Assembly (NCBI RefSeq): GCF_017114985.1
Contig: NZ_JABXKP010000026.1
Coordinates: forward strand, 62,001-126,000
Direction: 5' to 3'
DNA length: 64,000 bases
DNA from: Nostoc sp. JL33
GTDB lineage: Bacteria; Cyanobacteriota; Cyanobacteriia; Cyanobacteriales; Nostocaceae
Position 1 is the first letter of the stretch. Every line of letters starts with the position of its first letter. This document shows, in pieces, positions 17,797-26,413 of this stretch. Below the pieces are notes generated by a model. It made no database searches. It worked only from the letters and a program-made list of their open reading frames with translations, and was not told the origin of the DNA. Made by a program: the position numbers and the translations under genes.

Positions 17797-18453
17797 CAGT
17801 TATGATTTTCCTCGTAAGTTTTAGCTTTTAAGTTGTAACCCATATTCTGTAATTCAAAATGTATTACATAAATTCAAAAATCATTACCAATAATGGTCAT
17901 GTTATTAAATATTAATACTGGCGATTATTGGTAGTTTAGTTAGATTGACTAGGCGCAGCCCAACCTAGACATCGCTAGATTTCGTAATCTTTGTTTATTA
18001 CAAAATGAATTGTAGAATGTGGATTGTAAGTCTTACTTTCAAAAGCAAGTAAGATAATTGGAAGTTGTTCTGTCAACCTCCTAGAATACCAATTTAGTAT
18101 TAAAGCCTGAGATTGCACTAAGTCAACAAATCTCTTTTTGGTTTTAGTAAATTGGGATTCTAGTTAGTTTGAAAAAACTTAGCGATGCTTTTAGCTATTT
18201 CTAAAATGATTCGCATTGATTTAAAAATCAAGTCTGGAGATTTGCAAAAACTGGCTTTTCCTCAATTAGGCTTGTTTAGCATGAAGCATTTAAAGGGATT
18301 CGAGATTGGGTATTGGAAAACTCTTTCCTAGTACAGCACGGCGTAAATAAACCACCCATTCCAAATCAACGAAACTCTTACGCTGTATACCTGTTTGACT
18401 TTTGACTTCCTCCTTGGGGTATCAGTCCCTAGCCTTCTATATGTAATTAGTTT
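17797..18453. other. Intergenic region upstream of ssuA copy 1
   Basis: This 657-bp gap separates ssuA1 from ssuA2 and should carry the ssuA1 promoter. It contains the MITE-like element at 18328-18432 and otherwise AT-rich sequence without a supported gene. Confidence 0.5.
18328..18432. repeat. MITE-like element, CTAGTACAGC family (copy 1)
   Basis: It begins CTAGTACAGCACGGCGTAAA and ends in GACTTTTGACTTCCTCC...CCCTAG. Beginning and end match the element at 22265-22376. Both lie in gaps immediately downstream of sulfonate genes. Confidence 0.7.
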
Positions 18454-19542
18454 CTACTTTTCACTTATAAGTGTTGGTGGAGTAATAGCTGCATATTCTT
18501 TGGGTGTAAGCAAAGCTTCTTGAACATCAATCTTTTTGGGTAATATTTTTTCCTTATAAAATAAATCTGCCACACTTTGTTGAGCTTTCATCAATTCTGG
18601 AGTAATTCCTTTAATTCGATAATTAGCGCGTCCAGAAATTATTTCTTGAATAGGGAGATCAATTTTAAGTACCGGTGCTATTAGTTTGGCGACCTCTTGA
18701 CGATTTGCTTCTGCCCATTGACCGTTTTTATCAATCTCTTCCAAGATAATCCGAAGTAATTCGGGATTGTCCTTAGCAAACTCGCGTGTTCCTACATAAT
18801 ATCCGCCTGGAGTACCAATATTTGTAGCATCTCTCAGCACACGCGCACCGTAGAGTTTTTCCACTAAAGCTAAGTGAGGATCACCAGTTACCCAAACTGG
18901 AATAGTCCCCTGAATAAATGCACCACGGGCTTCGACATTGGGCATACTCAAGACTTTAATATCGCTGTATTTCAAGCCGACTTCTTCTAAAGCTTTGATG
19001 ATAAAATAGTGAGAAGCAGAACCTTTTTGAAAGACGACTTTTTGTCCTTTGATATCAGCTAAGGTCTTAATTGGAGAACCTTTAGGAACTGCGATCGCAC
19101 TACCTTTACCTGAAGTAGCGGTAATCCGTCTACCAGCAAGATAGACGATTCTCGCACCAGCAGCTTGAGCAAAAATGGGAGGAGTTTCTCCAACTGATCC
19201 AACATCAATTTTGCCGACATTCATCGCTTCCATTAGTTGCGGCCCTTGGGCAAATTGCGCCCACTCAACTTTTACACCCAAGGGTGACAAACGTTTTTCT
19301 AAAACTCTCCTCACCCTAACTAAATCACCAGAACTTTGATACCCCATTCGCAGCAGTTTTGTTTTAAAAGTAATGGTTTTTGTCGCTGCTGGGTCTGCTG
19401 TTGGTTTGATTGCATTATTTGTATTATTGCTAGGTGACGTACAACTGATTAAAGTGGTAGATAAAGTCAAAAAACCCGGCATTACAAATAATGCTATTTT
19501 ACTGATTATTGTTGACCTTTCTTTTATGGTATTGCTAAACAT
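18454..19542 (-). CDS. ssuA: Aliphatic sulfonate substrate-binding lipoprotein (copy 2)
   Basis: This 362-aa SsuA paralogue has a hydrophobic leader with lipobox-like LISC, so it is probably lipid-anchored. Characteristic motifs are LLRMGYQSSGDLVRVRR, VGSVGETPPIFAQAAGA, DIKGQKVVFQKGSASH and GGYYVGTREFA. It lies between tauD and ssuA1 on the same strand but with gaps of about 400 and 650 bp, so it probably has its own promoter. It likely feeds the same SsuBC core. Confidence 0.9.
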   Translation of the reverse strand: MFSNTIKERSTIISKIALFVMPGFLTLSTTLISCTSPSNNTNNAIKPTADPAATKTITFKTKLLRMGYQSSGDLVRVRRVLEKRLSPLGVKVEWAQFAQGPQLMEAMNVGKIDVGSVGETPPIFAQAAGARIVYLAGRRITATSGKGSAIAVPKGSPIKTLADIKGQKVVFQKGSASHYFIIKALEEVGLKYSDIKVLSMPNVEARGAFIQGTIPVWVTGDPHLALVEKLYGARVLRDATNIGTPGGYYVGTREFAKDNPELLRIILEEIDKNGQWAEANRQEVAKLIAPVLKIDLPIQEIISGRANYRIKGITPELMKAQQSVADLFYKEKILPKKIDVQEALLTPKEYAAITPPTLISEK

Positions 19543-19811
19543 TTTACACCTGTAGGTTCAATGCAAATATTTAAAGAAGGATATACTAATCTTGCCTCAT
19601 TACATGGGGAAGATTTGGTTTTAGTATTTTTAGTGAACAGAATTAACTGTTAACTACAGTTAATATTTTATGGGATTTTGTATTTAAATAAAGTATTCAT
19701 CAACACTAGTTTTAAAAAAAATAATACTTGGAGTTGCTTATATTTTTATAAGCATATAAGGTGAAAAATAGACAAGTTTTATTAGGTTTTTATTTGTTTA
19801 TATAAAGATAA

Positions 19812-19918
19812 CTATAGCAATCCTATTTGATTTGTGAGAATTGCAGATCCCATATCCCCGACTTCTCAAAGAAGTCGGGGATATTGTTTTTCACGAATGA
19901 TTAACTATTGCTATATAG
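19812..19918. repeat. Inverted-repeat element with perfect internal hairpin
   Basis: The ends CTATAGCAAT and ATTGCTATATAG are inverted repeats. The centre holds ATCCCCGACTTCT-CAAA-type hairpin ending AGAAGTCGGGGAT, followed by ATTGTTTTT on the plus strand. It lies 22 bp beyond the tauD stop and may also act as terminator. The remaining gap (19543-19811) is AT-rich without a gene. Confidence 0.7.
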
Positions 19919-19939
19919 ATTTCTCTTGATGAATCAAGT

Positions 19940-20803
19940 CTAAAAGGGACGACTACCTGCAAGGCTAACCCGCTTCAATACTCGTCGCTCATTTGGATCG
20001 AATGCTTGACGGTAATGCAAGGTAGCTTGATTATCCCAGTAGACAATATCACCTACAGACCATTTATGTTGGTAGTAGAATCGGGGCTGATTCAAATGTT
20101 GACGCAACTGTTCAATCAGTTTAGATCCTTCTTCCGGCTCTAGCCCGACAATTTCCACTTCCGTAGCAATATCTAAATAAAGATGCTTTTTACCACTCTC
20201 TGGATGTGTCCTAACTAAAGGATGGGGAAAGATTGGACTTATTAAAGGAATACTCTTGTCTAAACGATACAAAGAGCGGGGTGCATTCCGGTCTTGCAAA
20301 AATGGGTTATAGGTAATTAACTGTAAATCTGCAATTCGTTCTTTGGTGGTTTCATCTAATGCCTCATAGGCCAAATTGGTATTTAACCAATAAGTATTTC
20401 CACCTTGAGACGGTATTTCCAATGCATAAAGAAGCGAACCACTAGATGGAGTAGGAGTCCATTTGTGGTCAGAATGAAAAGTGAGTTCTCCAGTACCAGT
20501 ATAGCCACCATTGACGTTGGAAATTGAAATCACCACCGGAGTTTCTCCTGGTTTAGAAGCCAATACTGGAGTTTCATCAGATGGTACAAAGAGTGCGCCA
20601 AAGTATAGAGCAAAGTTCAAAAGTTCTTGATCAGAAAGCTTTTGGTCTTTGAAGATTAAGATATGGCGATCGCGCAGAGCTTCTTTAAGTTGTAAGATAA
20701 CTTCAGGTGCAATCGGTTGACTGGCATCAAGATCGGTAACTATGGCTCCTAAAGGGGCATCAATAGACCTAATTTTAACTTCTGTCAAAGTCGATGTAGG
20801 CAT
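19940..20803 (-). CDS. tauD: TauD/TfdA family alpha-ketoglutarate-dependent dioxygenase
   Basis: This 287-aa Fe(II)/2-oxoglutarate dioxygenase has the metal pair in FHSDHKW (HxD), the distal His in LHYRQAFDP and the 2-OG-binding Arg in ERRVLKR. Family members hydroxylate the carbon next to a sulfonate or sulfate group so that sulfite or sulfate is released. ATG at 20803 with AGGAG 8 bp upstream is preferred over the frame from 20860, which would overlap ssuA3. It lies 37 bp downstream of ssuA3 and is surely co-transcribed with it. Taurine versus another sulfonate or alkyl sulfate cannot be decided. Confidence 0.9.
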   Translation of the reverse strand: MPTSTLTEVKIRSIDAPLGAIVTDLDASQPIAPEVILQLKEALRDRHILIFKDQKLSDQELLNFALYFGALFVPSDETPVLASKPGETPVVISISNVNGGYTGTGELTFHSDHKWTPTPSSGSLLYALEIPSQGGNTYWLNTNLAYEALDETTKERIADLQLITYNPFLQDRNAPRSLYRLDKSIPLISPIFPHPLVRTHPESGKKHLYLDIATEVEIVGLEPEEGSKLIEQLRQHLNQPRFYYQHKWSVGDIVYWDNQATLHYRQAFDPNERRVLKRVSLAGSRPF

Positions 20804-20840
20804 AATATTCTCCTGTGTTTTAGTTTCTTCATGGGCATAA

Positions 20841-21947
20841 CTACTTATTCGCCAACACATCTGAAGGAGTAATTTTGGCGTACTCTTCAGGTGTCAAAAA
20901 CCCGTCTCTAACATTCACCTTTTTGGGGATAAGTCCTAAGCTGTACCACTTGTCTGCAACTTCCTGTTGCTTGATGATGACTTTTTCGGTAATTGGTACT
21001 AGCCCATAGTCATATTTATCATGCATTATTTCTAGAGTCGGTGGATCTAGCTGAGTTACAGGAGCAAGCAGTTGTGCTACTTCTTTGGGATGATCCTTAG
21101 TCCAGATTTCTGCCTTTTCTAGCTCCTCTAGAAACACTTTGATAACGTCAGGATGAGCCTGATAAAACTGGCGTGAGGTTGAGTAAAAGTTGCCAGTATC
21201 CCGCAACTTACCACCATCTGCTAAAACACGAGCTACTTTCTTTTGTACATTCCTAGTAGCGAATGGCTCCCAAATATACCAAGCATCCACCTTGTTCTGG
21301 CTGAAGGCCGCATTTGCGTCTGCCGGTGCTAAAAAAACTGATTGGACATCACTCAGTTTCAGCCCCGCGTCTTCTAATGCCTTAACTAATAAGTAGTGAC
21401 CGATGGAGGCTTTTTGGAAAGCCACTTTTTTGCCCTTCAAATTGGCAACACTTTTAATCGGAGAGTTTACAGGAACTAAAAGTGAAATTGCTTTACCACT
21501 GGGGTGTGTAGTAGCTAAATAAACAAGGGGCGCTCCTGCTGCTTGTGAAAATACAGGAGGTGATTCGGCTGTAGATGCGATATCCAGTCCATTTGCATTC
21601 AAGGCTTCTAGCTGTTGTGGCCCAGCCGCAAACTCAGCCCACTGCACTTTAAAACCCAGAGGCTCTAATCGCTTTTCCAAGGAACCCTGCTTTTCTAAAA
21701 CTGCTAGAGCAGTAAGTTGTTTTGAACGTACAATCCGCACTACTTGCTTTTCAGTTGACTTCTCTGTAGTGCTAGATGCAGCTACAGACTCAGGGGAAGC
21801 TGATGGCTGCTGAGTGTTATTTTTGGCTTCACTACAACTCGATAAGACCGTTGATAGCATTAAGCAGTAGCCCAGAGCAAACAATAAAGAACGGCGTGTT
21901 GTTCTCTGGCTTTTCCTGAATTCAAACTTTCCTTTTAAAGCTGGCAT
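20841..21947 (-). CDS. ssuA: Aliphatic sulfonate/taurine substrate-binding lipoprotein (copy 3)
   Basis: This 368-aa SsuA-type protein has a basic N-terminus and lipobox-like LSSC. The core has LAVLEKQGSLEKRL, DIASTAESPPVFSQAAGA and NLKGKKVAFQKASIGHY. The GE/T-PP loop of the other copies reads AESPP here. It is directly upstream of the TauD-type gene, so its ligand is most likely that enzyme's substrate. Confidence 0.9.
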   Translation of the reverse strand: MPALKGKFEFRKSQRTTRRSLLFALGYCLMLSTVLSSCSEAKNNTQQPSASPESVAASSTTEKSTEKQVVRIVRSKQLTALAVLEKQGSLEKRLEPLGFKVQWAEFAAGPQQLEALNANGLDIASTAESPPVFSQAAGAPLVYLATTHPSGKAISLLVPVNSPIKSVANLKGKKVAFQKASIGHYLLVKALEDAGLKLSDVQSVFLAPADANAAFSQNKVDAWYIWEPFATRNVQKKVARVLADGGKLRDTGNFYSTSRQFYQAHPDVIKVFLEELEKAEIWTKDHPKEVAQLLAPVTQLDPPTLEIMHDKYDYGLVPITEKVIIKQQEVADKWYSLGLIPKKVNVRDGFLTPEEYAKITPSDVLANK

Positions 21948-22264
21948 GGGTTGTTTTATTAATTTCCCTCTAGGTGGTTAGAACAATGATGATTAATTGC
22001 AATGTAAAAAACAAAAAATCTTATCTATTAATTTATTTGAAACCGAGAATAATTAAATATTTTTTGTAAATTTAGAGATTTTATGTATTCAATTAGGAAA
22101 TAGAGTGGGTATAACCCACTCTGCAACGACTCGAGGAACTGAGAATTTAACGGTGAGGAGGGAAAAATTTAGGAAGTGGAGTGAGAAAAGCTCACTCCAA
22201 TGTCGTGCTAGTGGAAGATTGAATATTTGTGAGTGAAACTGTGTCTGGTTCGTGTTCAATTTTG
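21948..22264. other. Intergenic region upstream of ssuA3
   Basis: This AT-rich 317-bp region presumably holds the promoter for ssuA3-tauD. It contains short hairpins such as AGTGGGTATAACCCACT (about 22106) and GTGAGAAAAGCTCAC (about 22182), of the kind dispersed in this genome. No gene is seen. Confidence 0.45.
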
Positions 22265-22376
22265 CTAGTACAGCGCGGCGTAAATCAAGCTACCATTTGA
22301 AAGCTTGCAAAAGCCTTGGTATACAAAACTTTTGACTTTTGACTTTTGACTTTTGACTTCCGCCTTGCGGTACTAG
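22265..22376. repeat. MITE-like element, CTAGTACAGC family (copy 2)
   Basis: The ends CTAGTACAGCGCGGCGTAAA and, inverted, CTAGTACCGCAAGGCGGAAG form terminal inverted repeats. Four ACTTTTG heptamers lie inside. The final CTAG provides the TAG stop codon of the methyltransferase gene. Confidence 0.75.
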
Positions 22377-23194
22377 TGCTTCCAAGCGACTAGGATTGTA
22401 GCTTTGAGTTCTTCTGTAAAATGTCCAGACGGCTCAACTGCTAGTAGCGCTTCTTTGAGATCAGTTTCAAATGCTGGGGCGTTATCGCCATAGAAAATTT
22501 TGAGAGAGAAGGCTGTAGTGTATAAGTAGCCGAGATAGCTATCGACAGTCCAAGATTTTTTAAATGGCACTTCATAGACTTGTTGACGAGCAAAAGCCGA
22601 ATTGCCAATTACGACATCATGGGGAGGATCGACTGGCTTACGAGTGCCTTGTCCTCGTTGTCCAGTCCGCCGCTCTTCACCTAACCATTTCTTCACTACT
22701 CCAAGAGCAGCTTGTTTCCAAGGTAGATTGCTTTCCCAAGGGTTGTCACCAGTCTGAAGCAGTGCTAATCCACCATCATCAGTAAGCAATTCATAAAGGC
22801 GTTCAAGGACTAATTCGCGTTCCATCCAGTGAAAGGCTCTACCAATAGTGGCTAACTTAAATGTCCCTAAACTAGAGTCAATTAGTTCTGCTCCTTGTTC
22901 TAACCAAGTAATATTATTTGCTCCGACTGCTGCTGCTTGCCGTTTAGCTTCGGCAATCATTTCTGGATCGGGATCGATCGCCACAACTTCCTCAAATTTG
23001 GTTCGTAGACCAATTGAAATTAATCCTGGGCCAGTACCCAAATCAAGGAGTCGTCCTTGACCATCGAGATTAAATATTTCGGCTAGTTTGTCGAATACAA
23101 CAGGTGGGTATTTGGTTCTATATTGAGCGTAGCCTTCAGCAGCTCCCTCAAATAAACTTGGGTCGTAGGTAGGAAGTGTTTTTAGTTGAGTCAT
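22373..23194 (-). CDS. Class I SAM-dependent methyltransferase
   Basis: This 273-aa protein has the Rossmann methyltransferase motifs: motif I LLDLGTGPGLISIG (residues about 47-60), the acidic ribose contact VVAIDPDPEM, and a post-II region with GRAFHWME. The N-terminus YDPSLFEGAAEGYAQYR is typical of small-molecule methyltransferases of this fold. The substrate is unknown. It lies inside the organosulfur gene run on the same strand, so thiol or sulfur-metabolite methylation is a possibility only. Its stop codon comes from the adjacent repeat element. Confidence 0.85.
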   Translation of the reverse strand: MTQLKTLPTYDPSLFEGAAEGYAQYRTKYPPVVFDKLAEIFNLDGQGRLLDLGTGPGLISIGLRTKFEEVVAIDPDPEMIAEAKRQAAAVGANNITWLEQGAELIDSSLGTFKLATIGRAFHWMERELVLERLYELLTDDGGLALLQTGDNPWESNLPWKQAALGVVKKWLGEERRTGQRGQGTRKPVDPPHDVVIGNSAFARQQVYEVPFKKSWTVDSYLGYLYTTAFSLKIFYGDNAPAFETDLKEALLAVEPSGHFTEELKATILVAWKH

Positions 23195-23358
23195 ATCAAT
23201 TTTGGATTTTAGATTTTAGATTTTGGATTTAGGTAAGTAAGGTGGAGATTAAAGAACACCCACCCTACAAGACAGCGAGTAGACAGCTTAAATGTTGGGC
23301 ATTGGGCATGGGGTATTGGGCATTGTTTATCCCCCTCATCTCCCTCATCTCCTTGTCG

Positions 23359-24540
23359 CTAAGAATATTGCGTGATAACGGGTGGCTGATCGTTGAGTAC
23401 CCAATCACCGATCGCACGCAATTTGTAATCCACAGGATCGTGCAGGGTAAAGGTTCGTAAATCTCGCCAGTAACGATCAAATCCATATTTAGTTGCTGTG
23501 GCGCGAGTTCCTGTAACTTCAAAGATGCGGTTGGTAATATCTATACCTACACGGGTCGCTAATGCCTTGGCTGCGGAAACTGCGATCGCAACTTCTCCCC
23601 TTTCTTGATGAGTCAGCGATACATCCTTTTCCCATGCTGCTTGTACCTTCTCGGCTGCTTTGTCGGCTAGAGCGATCGCAGCTTGAATTTCAATCCAAAA
23701 ATCACCGTAATGATGCAGAATATATGGGTCTTCAGTCGCACTATCTACCCCTGATGTAATCCACGGTTGAGTAGTAGTTTTAGTGTACTCACGAGCGGCG
23801 GCGAAGGCTCCTTTAGTAATTCCTAGATAAACGTTGGTTTTTGTTAGCTGGGCAATAATGCCAAGAAAAGTTGAGAAGGCGCTATCAGGAGGATTTGGTG
23901 GCCCTAAAATCTCATCTTTCTCTACTAAGACATTGTTAAATGTATAACTACCGCTATCAGTGCGACGTTGCCCAATATTGTCCCAATCTTGATTGGAAAC
24001 TAACCCTTCCCTCTCTTTGGGAATTATGAAGATGAAAGGCAATTCTACACCATCTTCCAAAGCGGAGAATACCCGGAAATCGGCAACGGAAATACCTGTA
24101 CCAAAGCTTTTAACACCATTAACCCGAAAATTCTCGCCTTCTGGATTAATTTTTAGCCTAGTATCCCGCGTATTAATCGCATTTGCCCAAAATAAGTTTT
24201 TCTTAGCAGTTTCTCTATAATATTTTTCCTTTTGGGCTGGCGTGCCGGAAACGTGACCCAAAGCCGTCAAATTGAGATGATTACCATACAACTGACCAAT
24301 TGAACCATCTGCTTTTGACAGTTTTCTAACAATTTTTAAAGCATCAATCCAAGTTGCACCAATGCCACCATATTGCTTAGGTATAACCAGTGGTAGCAGT
24401 CCACTTTCACGCAGTTTATTAATTTCCTCTTCTGGAACTCCAGCTTTAGCATCCCGTTCAACTGCGGATTGAGCCAGTTCCTTGGATAGAGAAACTGCTA
24501 CATCAATGTAGTCCTTTGGTTTTGTAATTTCTAGCACCAT
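23359..24540 (-). CDS. DszC/SfnB-like flavin-dependent monooxygenase (acyl-CoA dehydrogenase fold)
   Basis: This protein of about 393 aa has the acyl-CoA dehydrogenase fold, but resembles DszC and SfnB-type enzymes that use reduced flavin and oxygen on sulfur compounds. Diagnostic stretches are IPKQYGGIGATWIDAL, NGVKSFGTGISVADF, TRATATKYGFDRYWRD and the C-terminal LHDPVDYKLRAIGDWVLN. No catalytic Glu context of true acyl-CoA dehydrogenases was recognised. ATG at 24540 is preferred over TTG at 24546; AAAGGATG lies upstream. The neighbours are the two amidohydrolases upstream and the methyltransferase downstream. Confidence 0.85.
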   Translation of the reverse strand: MVLEITKPKDYIDVAVSLSKELAQSAVERDAKAGVPEEEINKLRESGLLPLVIPKQYGGIGATWIDALKIVRKLSKADGSIGQLYGNHLNLTALGHVSGTPAQKEKYYRETAKKNLFWANAINTRDTRLKINPEGENFRVNGVKSFGTGISVADFRVFSALEDGVELPFIFIIPKEREGLVSNQDWDNIGQRRTDSGSYTFNNVLVEKDEILGPPNPPDSAFSTFLGIIAQLTKTNVYLGITKGAFAAAREYTKTTTQPWITSGVDSATEDPYILHHYGDFWIEIQAAIALADKAAEKVQAAWEKDVSLTHQERGEVAIAVSAAKALATRVGIDITNRIFEVTGTRATATKYGFDRYWRDLRTFTLHDPVDYKLRAIGDWVLNDQPPVITQYS

Positions 24541-24583
24541 AATCAAATCATCCTTTTAGGGATTTCCAAGAAATAAATTATCC

Positions 24584-24705
24584 AACGAACCGCAGAGACG
24601 CAGAGAACACAGAGGGAAGAGAAATAGAGAGAATTTTTGCGTCAGTTTTAGGATATTTTTTCAACTCTTATTTCTCTGTGTCCTCTGCGTCTGGAGCGGT
24701 TCGTT
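24584..24705. repeat. Interspersed inverted repeat (AACGAACCGCAGAG ends)
   Basis: The left end AACGAACCGCAGAGACGCAG and the right end, read inverted (AACGAACCGCTCCAGACGCA), pair imperfectly over about 45 bp. A related fragment lies at about 32050-32075 and another is embedded in the CHAT gene at 12712. Confidence 0.75.
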
Positions 24706-24820
24706 ATTTAAGAGAAATGTAGAGTGGGTAAGACCCACGCTACAAGTGAACAGAGGAAATGGAACATGGAACGTTGTAATTGTCATTAGTCTTTTGTCCT
24801 TTGAAAATGACTAATGACAG

Positions 24821-26302
24821 TTATTTTTTAGCCGCCAAATATTCGTTTGCGGCTTTCTCAACACCTGTACCCTTGAAGAAGTCTTGATTGAGACTGGTGT
24901 ACAACTCCAAAGGATGGATTGAGAGGAAGTAGCGGAGGTCTTCTTCGGTAATGATTTCGTGTTCTGCCATTGAGTAGGCGTTGGCAGTAACGGCGGTGAT
25001 ATCTGGCACATCCCAGTGACCGGAATCGGAACCTAAGAAGGCTTTAACGCGATCGCCAAAGGGATTAGCTGCACGATTAAAAGCTTGGCTCACACGGGTA
25101 TCGTCTGATTCTGTACCGAAGTAGAAATGATTCAAGAAGCGATCGCGCACATCTTCTGGTTTCTCTATTCCTGCTAGCTCAAATTCGTCGAGTTCGCCTG
25201 GATCTTCTGGAGCCAATAGTTGATGGTGGAATCCTAAACCATCACCAATCTTATCTAAGCGTCCATCGACAAGTTCGCCACCGTAGCGGGTGTACAACTC
25301 TACTAGCGCTTCCTTATCGATAATCGCAGGATTGTTATTTGTCAACAAATGTTGTTTGTTGCGGGTTTCCCAGTGCCAAATAATATCAGCGTAGAGACTA
25401 GCACCCCAAGCTGAACCACCTTCTAAGAAGGCAAACTTTAATTGTGGGAAGCGGCGAGTCACTCCACCGAAGAACAGCGATTTGCATAATGCTTCGGCTG
25501 CAAAGGCAAAGTGATTAATGTGATTATATTGGGCGTTGGTGACAGATCGCTGAGTTGTCCAACCTTGGCTAGAAGCGTGAGTTGTGGGTACAACTTTCAG
25601 TTCTACGCACTTAGCCCAGAATGGATCGTAATCATACTCGCTATCTAAGCCAAAGTTATCAATCCAAACCACTTCGTTAGCGACTTCTTTGCCATACTTC
25701 TCAAAGGCAGGAATTGGACGACGGACGTAACCGGGGATTTGAATCGCTTTGAGTCCGAGAACATTCACCGCATATTCCAACTCTTCAATCCCTTCTTCGG
25801 GAGTGTGGAGGGGAATGGCGGCGATGGGTGTTAAGCGATCGCTATAAGGGCGGAAAATGTCAGCATGGTAGGTGTTAACTGCTCGACATACAGCCCGCCG
25901 CATTTCTTCATTACCGATATTCGGAGCCATCGTTGCCAAGTTGGGGTACACAACGGCAAAGTCTGTACCTGCTTCTTGCAAGCGCTCATGCAGCAACTTC
26001 GGCAAGCTAATGGTAGCCAAATTCAAAGTATTTTTTGTCGGACGACCCCACCAGTTAGGGCGATTGGTGCGATAAGCAAAACGTTCTTCCCAACTTTGCT
26101 TGTACCACTTAAAACGGGAAGATCCTGGTAAATTCTCTTTGAAACGTTCGACAAGTGCAGTTCCACCAACTTGCTCTAAATAATCCAAGACTGCTGGTTC
26201 AAATTCCTGGGTATGTACATCAGTGTCAATGATCGGATAACCAAGCTTTTCCCGAATTTGAGCAGACCTAGTTTTTTGTGGGCGGTCTAAAGCGATCGTC
26301 AT
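24821..26302 (-). CDS. Amidohydrolase family protein, ACMSD-like (copy 1)
   Basis: This 493-aa TIM-barrel metal-dependent hydrolase/decarboxylase is of the amidohydrolase-2 (ACMSD-like) group. Putative metal ligands are in IIDTDVH (D-x-H replacing HxH), VPTTHAS (His) and FLGSDSGHWD (Asp). Subfamily members decarboxylate or hydrolyse aromatic or carboxylated compounds. It is very similar to the next gene upstream, including the N-terminal MTIALDRPQKT start, so the pair is a tandem duplication. Position among sulfonate genes suggests it processes the carbon part of an organosulfur compound; the substrate is unknown. Confidence 0.85.
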   Translation of the reverse strand: MTIALDRPQKTRSAQIREKLGYPIIDTDVHTQEFEPAVLDYLEQVGGTALVERFKENLPGSSRFKWYKQSWEERFAYRTNRPNWWGRPTKNTLNLATISLPKLLHERLQEAGTDFAVVYPNLATMAPNIGNEEMRRAVCRAVNTYHADIFRPYSDRLTPIAAIPLHTPEEGIEELEYAVNVLGLKAIQIPGYVRRPIPAFEKYGKEVANEVVWIDNFGLDSEYDYDPFWAKCVELKVVPTTHASSQGWTTQRSVTNAQYNHINHFAFAAEALCKSLFFGGVTRRFPQLKFAFLEGGSAWGASLYADIIWHWETRNKQHLLTNNNPAIIDKEALVELYTRYGGELVDGRLDKIGDGLGFHHQLLAPEDPGELDEFELAGIEKPEDVRDRFLNHFYFGTESDDTRVSQAFNRAANPFGDRVKAFLGSDSGHWDVPDITAVTANAYSMAEHEIITEEDLRYFLSIHPLELYTSLNQDFFKGTGVEKAANEYLAAKK

Positions 26303-26369
26303 AATAGTTTACCCTCATCAAATGTTTATAGGCATTGGCAAAGACCCGATAATCCTTTGTAGAGACGGC

Positions 26370-26413
26370 GATTTATCGCGTCTCTTACCTTGATTTATCG
26401 CGTCTCTTACCTT
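26370..26413. repeat. Two direct copies of a 22-bp GATTTATCGCGTCTC repeat
   Basis: Copies at 26370-26391 and 26392-26413 are identical. The second overlaps the 3' end of the upstream amidohydrolase gene and encodes its last residues and stop. Confidence 0.8.

Noticed and set aside
19850..19890. Strong hairpin as a simple rho-independent terminator for tauD
   Set aside because: On the tauD strand no T-run follows; it is the core of a dispersed inverted-repeat element, so only a secondary role is possible.
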